Made by a program: the position numbers and the translations under genes. Under the pieces are notes generated by a model. It was not told the DNA's origin. It worked only from the letters and a program-made list of their open reading frames with translations, and ran no database searches. From positions 1 to 64,000 of the forward strand of contig NZ_WSFT01000036.1 in assembly GCF_016820655.1 (NCBI RefSeq): a DNA stretch of 64,000 nucleotides. Direction: 5' to 3'. Below, piece after piece: positions 1-9,046 of the stretch. Each line of letters starts with the position of its first letter. Position 1 is the first letter of the stretch. This stretch comes from Anaeromonas frigoriresistens (GTDB taxonomy: Bacteria; Bacillota; Clostridia; Tissierellales; SIT17).

Positions 1-63
<63 letters not shown>

Positions 64-82
64 CATAAATTAAAGAAAAAGG

Positions 83-114
83 CCGGAGAGCGCTGTGACC
101 TCTCTGGTTTTTTT
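83..114 (+). terminator. Intrinsic terminator after tRNA-Thr
   Basis: CCGGAGAG (83-90) pairs with CTCTCTGG (100-107) with one G-U wobble and is followed by seven T. It ends the tRNA transcript that enters from the left. Confidence 0.8.
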
Positions 115-134
115 CTATTCTTTTATTTTTTAAC

Positions 135-160
135 AAAAAAAAAGAGTCTATATTAGACTC
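135..160 (-). terminator. Intrinsic terminator of the dnaD-dnaC operon
   Basis: On the minus strand GAGTCTA pairs with TAGACTC (arms 154-160 and 144-150) around a 3-nt loop and is followed by a run of nine T (135-143). The hairpin begins at the last base of the dnaC stop codon. Confidence 0.8.
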
Positions 161-1143
161 TATGCTTCCCACCTTAGATCATCCCCAAAAAATTTAAGAG
201 GTACAAAATTACTAAATATTCTAGAAAAAGTTCTATCAGTATACGTATCTGCAAACTCTTTTGGTGAAAAATTAGTAGATATTATCATTTTTTTACCATT
301 CAATAAGCGAGTATTAACAATATTAAATATCTCTGTATTAGTAAAGGAATTTGTAAATTCAGTGCCTAGGTCATCAATGATTAATAGATCCGCATCAAAT
401 AATAAACTATATTCTTTTTCTCCAATATCATCATTATTTCTATTGAATTTATGAGAACCGATTATATCCATAATCTTAAAGGCCGTTTGGTACACAACAA
501 TATAACCTTTATCTAATAAAGACTTAGCTATACAATTAGCCATAAAAGTCTTTCCTAGGCCAGTCTGGCCATAAAATAATAGATTCTCTCCATTATCCTT
601 ATCAAAGTTTATAACAAATCCTTCGGAAATATTTAAGATATTCATCATATTTTCTTGAGGTGTTCTATCTTCACCTTCTATAGGATTATTACTAAAAATA
701 TTGATATTAAAATTATTAAAATTCTCTTTTTGAAGCATTTTAGAAAGATTGGACATCTCATATGATTCATTTATGAGAGCTTGTTTAAAACAACTACATT
801 TTTCGCCATTTTTAAAATATCCAGTATCATTACATTTATTACATTTATAATTTACATTTAAATATTCTAAAGGTATATTATTTTCCGTAAGTAAGATTGC
901 TTTTTCTTTTTTTAGCTCTTCTAATTGAAATCTTAATTTACTTATTTTATTCTCATAACTAAGAGGGTCTTCTATTATAACTTTTGATATAGATATACTT
1001 GCCTCAGTTATTTTCTTATCAATATCTTGGAGACGGGGAATCTTACTATATACCTCTTGTCTTCTCATTTTTTGATTGAGGATAGCTTTATCCCTTTTCT
1101 TATCGTATTCATTAAGAATCTTTTTAATTATATTCTTATTCAA
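160..1143 (-). CDS. dnaC: DnaC/DnaI-type helicase loader ATPase
   Basis: AAA+ ATPase that loads the replicative helicase onto DNA during chromosome replication. The protein has a coiled N-terminal half, a four-cysteine cluster C-x2-C-x11-C-x-C near residues 101-118 that probably binds zinc, a Walker A motif GQTGLGKT (about 192-199), Walker B LLIIDD (about 253-258), and arginine-rich sensor regions towards the C-terminus. I chose the TTG at 1143 as start because AAGGGTGA sits 5 nt upstream of it. The GTG at 1152 would overlap that ribosome binding site. The gene lies 23 nt downstream of the DnaD-like gene and is followed by a terminator, so the two form an operon. About 327 aa, normal for clostridial homologues. 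Confidence 0.93.
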   Translation of the reverse strand: MNKNIIKKILNEYDKKRDKAILNQKMRRQEVYSKIPRLQDIDKKITEASISISKVIIEDPLSYENKISKLRFQLEELKKEKAILLTENNIPLEYLNVNYKCNKCNDTGYFKNGEKCSCFKQALINESYEMSNLSKMLQKENFNNFNINIFSNNPIEGEDRTPQENMMNILNISEGFVINFDKDNGENLLFYGQTGLGKTFMANCIAKSLLDKGYIVVYQTAFKIMDIIGSHKFNRNNDDIGEKEYSLLFDADLLIIDDLGTEFTNSFTNTEIFNIVNTRLLNGKKMIISTNFSPKEFADTYTDRTFSRIFSNFVPLKFFGDDLRWEA

Positions 1144-1166
1144 TATAATCACCCTTATAAAGTTTA

Positions 1167-2267
1167 TTATCCGTTAATTTTCTCTTCGAAATTTTTTCTG
1201 ATTTTTTTCTCTAACTCATCAGCTGAGTACTTAGTAGTACGTTGCTGAAAATTATGAAACTGTGTATATACTTTTTTCTTTTTTGTGGGAGTTACTTTCT
1301 TTTTTAAAACATCTTCTTTATTAGTTTTAAAATTTTCTTTTCTTTTTTCCACATCTTCTAAGGAGTTCACGTTTTCATTATTCCAATTCTTTAAAACACC
1401 ATCAATATAATCGAAGCTAATTTCACTAATTTTAGTAGTTTCATCACAGGCCCTTAGGACTAGTTCCATACTAAAGTTCCACTCATCAAACCATCTATCA
1501 ATATATTTCTTCTGAGGTTCACTTGCCATACCTTTTAGACCAAGGTATCTTATTACCTTATTATATCTATAAAATCTTTCATCTCTTTTGCTCATATAAG
1601 CATCTAACTTCTCGATATTTGTAATATCATCAGCATACCAGTTCCGGATAATTCCTTCCACAAAGGATATATTCCTTCTATTCTTTTTTTCTAAAGAATA
1701 CTGAAATGCTCTTACTATCACTTCAGGGCTCATATTATAATTATCTATCCATTCATAGATACGCTTATATTCATTAGGAGTAATATATCGTTTTATAACT
1801 AATCGTATTTCGTTAAACATTTCATTAATAGCTGGCACTTTCTTTGCTTCTACTAGTTCTTCTGAAGTAGCTGTATAGGGTTTAGTATAGCTTTCTTTTC
1901 CACTTTCTATTTTAGTATCAGTTGATTTTGGTTTTATTAAATTATTAATGTAGAGTTGTTTAAGATTCAAGAACTCAATATTATAATCTATGTTATTGCT
2001 CTCATCTTCAAAAATTTTTTTTATTATTCCTTTATTTTCCCAAAAATCCCATGCACTAAGAACATCACCAAGGGGAACATCTAAATGTTTAGCAATAGTT
2101 CTATTATCTACATTTATATTATCATCTTTATCCTTGGCGTATTTATATCCTAATAAATACACTTTCACATAGGTACCGTGAGCCATAGGCATGAAATCAT
2201 TTATAAAAATATTTTCTATAGGGGTATCCCCTAAATCTATATCTGTAGTTTCAATATAAAAACTCAA
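1167..2267 (-). CDS. DnaD/DnaB-like primosome protein with two DnaD C-terminal domains
   Basis: Replication-initiation protein of the DnaD/DnaB_2 family, which acts with the helicase loader in primosome assembly. The first 100 residues look like a winged-helix region. Two copies of the DnaD C-terminal helical domain follow, at about 150-217 (YKRIYEWIDNY and ending IIRNWYADD) and about 240-300 (KKYIDRWFDEW and ending VLKNWNNEN). The C-terminal tail is lysine-rich. The start is TTG at 2267 with AGGTGAG 5 nt upstream. It is co-transcribed with the DnaC gene, as is usual in Clostridia. Two tandem domains fit the DnaB-like subgroup better than single-domain DnaD. Confidence 0.88.
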   Translation of the reverse strand: MSFYIETTDIDLGDTPIENIFINDFMPMAHGTYVKVYLLGYKYAKDKDDNINVDNRTIAKHLDVPLGDVLSAWDFWENKGIIKKIFEDESNNIDYNIEFLNLKQLYINNLIKPKSTDTKIESGKESYTKPYTATSEELVEAKKVPAINEMFNEIRLVIKRYITPNEYKRIYEWIDNYNMSPEVIVRAFQYSLEKKNRRNISFVEGIIRNWYADDITNIEKLDAYMSKRDERFYRYNKVIRYLGLKGMASEPQKKYIDRWFDEWNFSMELVLRACDETTKISEISFDYIDGVLKNWNNENVNSLEDVEKRKENFKTNKEDVLKKKVTPTKKKKVYTQFHNFQQRTTKYSADELEKKIRKNFEEKING

Positions 2268-2824
2268 TTTAACTCACCTGCCAAACTTTTATTAATAATT
2301 ATTATATCATAGGAAATACTTATACTATTGTAATATTTAAGTAACATAACCAAAATATAATAGACATCATAAATTACTTTAACATACAATATCTTAATAG
2401 ACAATATGGAGGAAATACCATGGAATAATTTTATAGAGACATATTTACTAGGTTAAGAATTATACCTATTTTATACAGTTACAAACAAGTTTATATGGAA
2501 ATAACTTTTATAGATTATTGGGAAATTATCATAAAAATATTCCTCAAATAAAAGAGGAATTAAGTAATAATAAAAAATTAATAGAATATTATGTATTATA
2601 GACATGCTTTACACAAAAAAATATTTGCTTATTCGTAAAGCAACTGATATAATTGAGGGGTACTTTATTACGATTGTATTACAAAAGTGTTATCAGTAGA
2701 TTACTAGTGAAATAATTTTAGCAAATAGTCGCAGTTTTTTATATACCATTTAAATACCCAACAAACGAAAGTTAAATCACAATATATAAAAAAATATAGA
2801 GGATTTTCTTGGGGAGGAAGTTTT
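2268..2824. other. 557-base divergent gap between dnaD and M23 peptidase
   Basis: No intact gene. It should hold the divergent promoters of the dnaD-dnaC operon and the M23 gene. A possible decayed reading frame lies at 2420-2601 and is listed separately. I see no riboswitch or RNA gene here. Confidence 0.5.
2420..2601 (+). pseudogene. Possible decayed small ORF
   Basis: GGAGG precedes an ATG at 2420 at good spacing, but codon 3 is TAA. Beyond it the same frame stays open to about 2490 (FYRDIFTRLRIIPILYSYKQ). The next frame then continues sensibly (GNNFYRLLGNYHKNIPQIKE and a short tail) to a TAG at 2599. One nonsense change and one frameshift would join these into a roughly 60-residue protein. 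I do not recognise a family, and chance is possible. Confidence 0.3.
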
Positions 2825-4231
2825 ATGAATGATTTTATTAAGAGAGCCATTGGCGTTATTGGAAAAAAGAGTTCTCGTTTTAAAGACATAAGATTTAGCA
2901 TTATTGTTGTAGCAGTTCTTATAATAGGAATATTAAGTGGCGCAACAATAAAATCTAATATTGAACATAAAAAATATACAGAAGCTTATGAAGTTAGCCT
3001 AGGTGAAGAAAAAATAGGTATGGTAAGGGATAAGCAATTAGTATTGAATACATATAATCATATAAAAGATAATTTTAAGAAAGAATCTGGATTTGAATTA
3101 TTACATAATGAGGAATTTACTTTCCAACAGACCTATGCAGAGGATGAAGAATTAACTTCCAAAACAAACATTTATAATAATATCAAAAATAGGGTTGGAG
3201 AAAGTGTATTAGCATATGGACTAAAGGTTGATGGTAAACTTGTAGGTATTGTTAAAAGTGATAAAGTAGCTAAAAACATAATAGAAGATATAAAAAAGCC
3301 ATACATAGAAAATTCAAATGAAAATTCAAAAATAGAAGAAGTTAAAATCCTTGAAGACATTAAAATAGAACAAGTTAAGGTAGACGTATCTCAAATTCAA
3401 AATTCAAATGATTTAATAAATATCCTTAAAAAAGGAACTAATGAGGAAAAGACTCATATAGTTAAAGAAGGAGAAAGTTTTTGGGAAATTGCTAGCAATA
3501 ATAAAATTACAGTGGAAGATTTGGTAAAAGCTAATCCATCTCTAACTCCAGAAAGTATTAGAGAAGGAGATGAAATAAGTCTAATAGCACCAAAATCATA
3601 TATAACTGTAGTTACTTATGAAACTAAAACCTATACAGAAGAAATACCATATGAAGTAAAATATGAAAAATCTGATAGTTTATATTCAAATCAGAAGAAA
3701 GTTAAACAAGAAGGAACAGAAGGAAAAAAAGAGGTAGTAGTAAAATTAGAAAAAAGAAATGGAATAGAAATAGCTAAAGAAGTAATATCTCAAACAATAA
3801 AATCTCAACCTATAGCACAAATAATTACAAAAGGAACAAAGGCTATTCCTTCTTCTAGAGGTACTGGGCAATTCTCAATGCCTGTGAATGGAAGGTTAAC
3901 TTCCTCCTATGGACCTAGAGGATCAGGATTTCATTCAGGTATAGATTTAGCAGCTTCTACTGGAACCACCATAAGAGCAGCAGATAATGGTGTTGTAACA
4001 TTTGCTGGGTATAGTGGTTCATATGGTTATATGATTAAGGTTGATCATGGAAATGGATATGCTACTAAATATGCCCATAGTAGTAAATTATACGTTAGTA
4101 AGGGACAAAAAGTTGCTAAAGGTCAATCTATAGCAGCAGTAGGAAACACAGGTAGAAGTACAGGACCTCATCTTCATTTTGAAGTTCTTGTAAATGGAAG
4201 GCATCGTAATCCATATAATTATTTAAGATAA
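2825..4231 (+). CDS. LysM-G5-M23 cell-wall endopeptidase, membrane anchored
   Basis: Predicted peptidoglycan hydrolase acting outside the membrane. It has a cytoplasmic basic N-terminus and a membrane segment at about 24-42, an uncharacterised region to 205, a LysM peptidoglycan-binding domain (210-256), a G5 domain (about 260-340) and a C-terminal M23/LytM domain. The zinc and catalytic residues of M23 are visible as H370 and D374 (HxxxD) and the HLH at 449-451, with a further H418. 468 aa. GGGGAGG lies just upstream of the ATG. It is transcribed alone and followed by a terminator. This architecture is common in Clostridia near walRK, and WalR regulons usually include such enzymes, so control by the nearby WalRK is plausible but not shown. 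Confidence 0.93.
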   Translation: MNDFIKRAIGVIGKKSSRFKDIRFSIIVVAVLIIGILSGATIKSNIEHKKYTEAYEVSLGEEKIGMVRDKQLVLNTYNHIKDNFKKESGFELLHNEEFTFQQTYAEDEELTSKTNIYNNIKNRVGESVLAYGLKVDGKLVGIVKSDKVAKNIIEDIKKPYIENSNENSKIEEVKILEDIKIEQVKVDVSQIQNSNDLINILKKGTNEEKTHIVKEGESFWEIASNNKITVEDLVKANPSLTPESIREGDEISLIAPKSYITVVTYETKTYTEEIPYEVKYEKSDSLYSNQKKVKQEGTEGKKEVVVKLEKRNGIEIAKEVISQTIKSQPIAQIITKGTKAIPSSRGTGQFSMPVNGRLTSSYGPRGSGFHSGIDLAASTGTTIRAADNGVVTFAGYSGSYGYMIKVDHGNGYATKYAHSSKLYVSKGQKVAKGQSIAAVGNTGRSTGPHLHFEVLVNGRHRNPYNYLR

Positions 4232-4251
4232 TAATAATAATAAGAGAGTTA

Positions 4252-4281
4252 AGACCTAGGAATTTTCCTAGGTCTTTTAAT
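4252..4281 (+). terminator. Intrinsic terminator after M23 gene
   Basis: AGACCTAGG (4252-4260) pairs perfectly with CCTAGGTCT (4267-4275) around a 6-nt loop and is followed by a T-rich stretch. The convergent protease gene ends at 4282. Confidence 0.8.
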
Positions 4282-5577
4282 TTATATATCCCATAGAAAT
4301 AAAAGAATTATCAATAATATAATTATTATATTATCATCAATAAATCCACCAAAGACTCCCTGACTGTCAAATTTTTCAGGGTCATTGAAAGATATAGTAT
4401 CATATTTACTGGCATAGTCTTTATCAAATAATTTTTCTAAATCTATGACTCCTGCACCTTGTTCGTTTTGAGAGAAACCTATGTTGCTACAACAACCTAC
4501 AATCATTTTCTTTGCTTTTTTTGGAGTTAAATCAGCATGCTTTTGATGTAATAAAGCACATGCTCCTGTTACAACTGGAGTAGCCATAGATGTTCCACTT
4601 AATGATATATATCCAGAAGAATTTTTATTTGATAAGCTCATAATATCAACTCCTGGAGCCACTACGTCCGGTTTTTTGTAACCATCTTTTGTAGGACCTC
4701 TACTAGAAAAATTTGCTATAAAATCATCATTTATCTCTGGAGTTTTATTATCATCTATTGCGCCTACTGTAATTCCTGATGGAGCATTTCCAGGACATAA
4801 AATTGTACCCTTTGAAGGACCGCTATTTCCTGCTGCACAAACTACAGTCAATCCTGACTTTACTGCTTCTTCTACAGCCTGAGCTAATGGACAAGATGTA
4901 TATGAACTATTAGCTGGTGTACCTAAGGATAAGTTTAATATTTTAGTATTATATTTGTCTTTAGTTTCGATAACCCATTGTATCGCTGATACAATATCAG
5001 AAGTACTTCCACTACCAGAACTATCCAAAGCTTTTACTATTAATAAATTAGCTGAAGGAGCTATACCTGTGTATTTACCATTAGATGAATAGCCACTGCC
5101 TGCAATTATTCCTGCGATATGAGTTCCATGGCCATTATCATCATAGGGTTTATTACGGTTATTTACAAAGTCTTTAAAACCTAAGATCCGATTTGTAGGT
5201 CTAATTAAGTCTACATGAGGTGAAAATCCTGTATCTACTACAGCAACTGTTACACCTTCACCAGTAAAATTTTTTTCTTTAGGAAAATTCGTTTTTATAG
5301 ATTCATTTACAATATCTAACTGAGCAAATACTTTACCATCAAATGATATGAATTCTACATCAGGATCATTACTTAATGAACTTATATCATTGAGATTCAT
5401 ACTGCAGGCAATAGCTCCTACAATAGGAAGCTCATATTTTAACTTTGAAGACATAGTAGATATCTTACTAGTGTTATTATTTTTAAACCTTATTATAATC
5501 GGAATTTCTCCCTTAGATATGGAGTTCAATTTAGCACTGACTAAAGGATCAATCTTAATTCTTTTCCCCCGTCTCAT
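4282..5577 (-). CDS. Subtilisin-like S8 serine protease with C-terminal membrane anchor
   Basis: Serine protease of the subtilisin family. The catalytic triad is visible: D115 (VAVVDTG), H150 (NGHGTHIAG) and S330 (SGTSMATP), with oxyanion N251 (AAGNSG). Residues 22-90 resemble an I9-type inhibitory propeptide. There is no N-terminal signal peptide. The last 20 residues are a single hydrophobic segment (IIIILLIILLFLWDI), suggesting tail anchoring. Whether the catalytic domain faces in or out cannot be read from the sequence. AAGGTGA precedes the ATG. It is divergent from walR and shares that intergenic region. 431 aa. Confidence 0.9.
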   Translation of the reverse strand: MRRGKRIKIDPLVSAKLNSISKGEIPIIIRFKNNNTSKISTMSSKLKYELPIVGAIACSMNLNDISSLSNDPDVEFISFDGKVFAQLDIVNESIKTNFPKEKNFTGEGVTVAVVDTGFSPHVDLIRPTNRILGFKDFVNNRNKPYDDNGHGTHIAGIIAGSGYSSNGKYTGIAPSANLLIVKALDSSGSGSTSDIVSAIQWVIETKDKYNTKILNLSLGTPANSSYTSCPLAQAVEEAVKSGLTVVCAAGNSGPSKGTILCPGNAPSGITVGAIDDNKTPEINDDFIANFSSRGPTKDGYKKPDVVAPGVDIMSLSNKNSSGYISLSGTSMATPVVTGACALLHQKHADLTPKKAKKMIVGCCSNIGFSQNEQGAGVIDLEKLFDKDYASKYDTISFNDPEKFDSQGVFGGFIDDNIIIILLIILLFLWDI

Positions 5578-5666
5578 AAAATCACCTTCCTATGATTTAA
5601 TCTATGCGGTAGGTGATTAAAAGGTTATTACATTTTTATTTGTTCTAATTAAGTTTGGAGATACTA

Positions 5667-5675
5667 TGTTATAAT
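5667..5675 (+). promoter_or_regulatory. Extended -10 element upstream of walR
   Basis: TG-T-TATAAT: a perfect -10 with the TGn extension, about 128 nt upstream of the walR ATG. No convincing -35 is present, as is usual for extended -10 promoters. Confidence 0.5.
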
Positions 5676-5802
5676 TATATAAACTTGCAAATTAAGTACT
5701 AGAGATTCAAAATATTAAATTATTATTTTGAAGGAAATTCGTATAATATATAGAATAGATATAAGAGTTCCATTAATTGTAATTAAAGATAGGAGGATTT
5801 TT

Positions 5803-6501
5803 ATGGCAAAAAAAATACTGGTTGTAGATGATGAAAAACCAATCGCGGATATATTAAGATTTAACCTACAAAAAGAAGGTTATGATGTTTCCTTAGCTCA
5901 CGATGGGGAAGAGGCAGTAAAGATAGCTATGGAATGGGATCCAGACTTGATATTACTTGACATAATGTTACCTAAAAAAGATGGATTTGAAGTTTTAAAA
6001 GAAATTAGAGAAAAGAAAGATACTCCTGTAATTATGTTAACTGCAAAAGAAGAGGAAGTAGACAAGATTTTAGGATTAGAGATGGGGGCAGATGACTATA
6101 TTACAAAACCTTTTAGTATAAGAGAGTTAAGTGCAAGAGTTAAAGCTAATATTAGAAGGGGAGAAATGGTGAAGAATGTTAGTGAAAAAGAGCCTAGAAA
6201 TATAATAAAATCTGGAAACCTAGAGATAGATTTAAACAAATATGAAGTAATAAAGAATGGTGTAGTTATTGACCTCACATTGAGAGAATTTGAATTGCTA
6301 AGATTTATATCGACTAAACCAGAACAAGTATTCTCTAGGGAAAAACTTTTACAAGAAGTATGGGGATATGAGTATTATGGAGATATAAGAACTGTAGATG
6401 TAACGATAAGAAGATTAAGAGAAAAAATTGAAGATAATTCTAGCAATCCTCAATATGTAATAACAAAGAGGGGAGTAGGCTATTACTTCAGGAGGGCATA
6501 G
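5803..6501 (+). CDS. walR: Response regulator WalR (YycF)
   Basis: OmpR/PhoB-type DNA-binding response regulator of the cell-wall homeostasis system. The receiver domain has the acidic pair D9/D10, phosphoacceptor D53 (LLDIMLP) and the TKPFS lysine. A C-terminal winged helix (about 135-230) carries the usual LLQEVWGYEYYGD and RRLREKIED segments. An upstream in-frame TTG exists, but AGGAGG lies 8 nt before the ATG at 5803, which gives the usual MAKKILVVDD start and 232 aa. walK starts 3 nt after its stop. In Firmicutes WalR controls peptidoglycan hydrolases and wall genes, and the gene order here is the conserved one. Confidence 0.96.
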   Translation: MAKKILVVDDEKPIADILRFNLQKEGYDVSLAHDGEEAVKIAMEWDPDLILLDIMLPKKDGFEVLKEIREKKDTPVIMLTAKEEEVDKILGLEMGADDYITKPFSIRELSARVKANIRRGEMVKNVSEKEPRNIIKSGNLEIDLNKYEVIKNGVVIDLTLREFELLRFISTKPEQVFSREKLLQEVWGYEYYGDIRTVDVTIRRLREKIEDNSSNPQYVITKRGVGYYFRRA

Positions 6502-6504
6502 ATA

Positions 6505-8316
6505 ATGTTTAAAAGCATTAGAATTAAATTTATAACTGTTTATTTTTTATTGGTATTTATAGCAATGATTATAGCAGGAATATTTATAGTAACAGTATTT
6601 GAAAAAAATCAATTAAAACAGGTAGAGAGCTCTATGAAAGCTCAAGCGCAAAGTATATTGGCTTTTTCTCCTACGATAAAAGAAGGAAGTTGGGATAAGT
6701 TAGGGGATGAGGAAAAGAGTGATTTATTAACTAAATCCCCTATCTATACTACAGATAATAGGGTTTATATTGTAGACACTACTAAAGTTTCTCCAGAAAT
6801 AATTTCAACTAATATAGGCCAAGAAGAAAGACTTATAGGAGAAAGTGCCTATAACATACCACAGATATCTCCTACTCTAATAGTTGAAGCTTCCAATGGA
6901 AATGAAATTTTCGAATATAATGAGGAAATGACATTAAGGGATCTAGCATATCCAATAAAAAATGAAGAAGGAGAAGTACGAGGAGTAATATATATAATTT
7001 ATGATCTAAAAAATATAAATGATACTATTTCTGAGACTAAAACTATATTTATTGAAGCTACATTATTAGCTTTGGCAATTACAGTAATACTAGGATTTAT
7101 GATAGCTAGTAGTATAACAGAACCAATAAAAGATGTTACAGTAAAAGCTGAAAAGATGGCGGAAGGTGACTTTAAACAATATGTTGATGTAAAGTCAGAT
7201 GATGAAATAGGACAGCTAGCAAGTATGTTTAATCTACTAACTAGAAAATTAGATACTACTATATCAGAAATATTTAGAGAAAAAAGCAAGATGGAAACTA
7301 TTTTTAACTATATGGCGGATGGTGTTATAGCAGTGGATATTAAAGGTAGAATATCTCATGCTAATCCTATAGCTAAAAACATTTTAAAAGTTAAAGGTGA
7401 AGATTTAAAAAATAAAGATTATGATGAAATAATATCTTCAGTGAACAAATATTTAACATTAAAAAATATAATACAAAATGAAGATTTAAAAGGAAAACAA
7501 ATGATAGAAACTGAAACATCCACATATATGGCAAGATTTGCACCCTACTTAAATGAAGGGGATGAATTTGGAGGAATAATTATAGTATTTCAAGATATAA
7601 CAGAGCAACAAAATCTAGACAATCTTAGAAGAGAATTTGTTGCAAATGTATCCCATGAACTTAAAACTCCTATAACAACAATAAAAAGTTATACAGAGAC
7701 ACTGTTAGATGGAGCATTAGAGAGTAAGGATTTAAGCATACAATTTTTAGGTGTAGTAAATGATGAGTGTGATAGGATGTCTAGAATAGTAAGGGATCTT
7801 CTTCAATTATCAAATTTTGATAATAAGGAAGTAAAATGGGAAAAGGAATTTATATCTTTGTCTGACTTATTATTAAAGAGTTATACGAAGTTAGAAATTT
7901 CGATAAAAGAGAAAAAGCAAGAAATTAAAATAGATGTAGATGATAATGTACCCTTAGTGTATGCGGATAAAGACGCTATTGAACAAGTTATTTTAAATAT
8001 ATTGAGTAATGCTATAAAGTATACTCCTGAAAATGGCTTTATAGAAGTCAAAGGGGTAAAGCAATCTGAAGCAGTTAAAATTATAATAGAAGATAATGGT
8101 ATTGGAATACCTAAAGAAGATTTAGAAAGAATATTTGAAAGATTCTATAGAGTTGATAAAGCAAGATCAAGAGATTTGGGAGGAACTGGATTAGGACTTT
8201 CCATCTCAAAAAGAATAATAGAATCTCATAATGGAAAGATAAACATAGAAAGTGAATATGGCAAAGGTACAAGGGTGAATATAACATTACCAATAAAAGA
8301 TAATTTAGATAGTTAA
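6505..8316 (+). CDS. walK: Sensor histidine kinase WalK (YycG)
   Basis: Membrane histidine kinase partner of WalR. Order of domains: TM1 (9-31), extracytoplasmic sensor domain (32-178), TM2 (180-202), HAMP (about 203-255), PAS (about 260-370), HisKA with H384 (ANVSHELKTP), and HATPase with the N box (SNAIKYTP), DNGIGI and GGTGLGL. 603 aa, full length for WalK. The ribosome binding site AGGAGG lies inside the end of walR, so the two are translated from one message. It senses the state of the wall/divisome in well-studied relatives; the ligand here is unknown. Confidence 0.96.
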   Translation: MFKSIRIKFITVYFLLVFIAMIIAGIFIVTVFEKNQLKQVESSMKAQAQSILAFSPTIKEGSWDKLGDEEKSDLLTKSPIYTTDNRVYIVDTTKVSPEIISTNIGQEERLIGESAYNIPQISPTLIVEASNGNEIFEYNEEMTLRDLAYPIKNEEGEVRGVIYIIYDLKNINDTISETKTIFIEATLLALAITVILGFMIASSITEPIKDVTVKAEKMAEGDFKQYVDVKSDDEIGQLASMFNLLTRKLDTTISEIFREKSKMETIFNYMADGVIAVDIKGRISHANPIAKNILKVKGEDLKNKDYDEIISSVNKYLTLKNIIQNEDLKGKQMIETETSTYMARFAPYLNEGDEFGGIIIVFQDITEQQNLDNLRREFVANVSHELKTPITTIKSYTETLLDGALESKDLSIQFLGVVNDECDRMSRIVRDLLQLSNFDNKEVKWEKEFISLSDLLLKSYTKLEISIKEKKQEIKIDVDDNVPLVYADKDAIEQVILNILSNAIKYTPENGFIEVKGVKQSEAVKIIIEDNGIGIPKEDLERIFERFYRVDKARSRDLGGTGLGLSISKRIIESHNGKINIESEYGKGTRVNITLPIKDNLDS

Positions 8317-8496
8317 CATGGTTTATGTAATTTAATTTTAAAGCCTAGGTAATATCTCTGTAATATAACTCTTATATAATTGTAGTGTTATATTAAACAC
8401 AGATTATATAAATATATAAGGACATTAGAAATTAAAGGATATAAGGGATCTATTATATAAGAAGATAATTACCTTGATTTTTGAGGAGGATAAACC

Positions 8497-9027
8497 ATGA
8501 TAAAGAAAATATTATCTAGTACATTAATAATGATTATGTTAGGTAGTACCTATACAACAGCCCATTCAACAAACCCAATAAACCCAACAAATGTAATAAC
8601 GATTCCTAATAATAATTATAAGATCATAATGCCGGAAAATAATTTAGTGACTTCCCAAAAAATTATACTATTATCAGGAAAGGCTGAAGAGGATAGCAGT
8701 ATAATTATAAAAGTATATAATTTTGATGAGCTATTATCTATTAATAAATCAAAATTAAATAATGATACTTCTTCTATTGAGGAGGAGCCAATTCTAACTA
8801 CAAAAACAGAAGTGGGAGAGTTAGGTCGATATAACATAGAATTAAAACTTCCCCAGGGAAGAAATAAAATTATTGTAGAAACTAATAATGATGATAATAC
8901 TTATATCTTTACTAGAGATATAAGTGTTACCAGTGAAGATATAGCTAAAGAATATCTTAGTAAAGCAAATATATTAAATGACGTAGATATTAAAGAACTA
9001 TTAAAATCAATAATAGAAAGTGATTAG
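8497..9027 (+). CDS. Secreted Ig-like protein of unknown function, between walK and yycH
   Basis: 176-aa protein with an N-terminal signal peptide (hydrophobic 5-20, possible cleavage after TAHS or nearby). The rest looks like a single beta-sandwich, with a motif order (IIMPENN, LLSGKAEEDSSIIIKVY, GRYNIELKLPQGRNKIIVET) resembling Ig-like repeats found in surface proteins. No cysteine or catalytic motif. It lies 180 nt after walK and 19 nt before yycH with its own GAGGAGG, so it is probably part of the wal transcript. That position suggests an extracytoplasmic accessory of WalK, but this is inference. Confidence 0.75.
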   Translation: MIKKILSSTLIMIMLGSTYTTAHSTNPINPTNVITIPNNNYKIIMPENNLVTSQKIILLSGKAEEDSSIIIKVYNFDELLSINKSKLNNDTSSIEEEPILTTKTEVGELGRYNIELKLPQGRNKIIVETNNDDNTYIFTRDISVTSEDIAKEYLSKANILNDVDIKELLKSIIESD

Positions 9028-9046
9028 AAGGTGAGGTGGCTATCCT

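Noticed and set aside
5728-5802. N-terminal extension of WalR from a TTG at 5728
   Set aside because: The ATG at 5803 has a perfect AGGAGG and yields the conserved MAKKILVVDD start.
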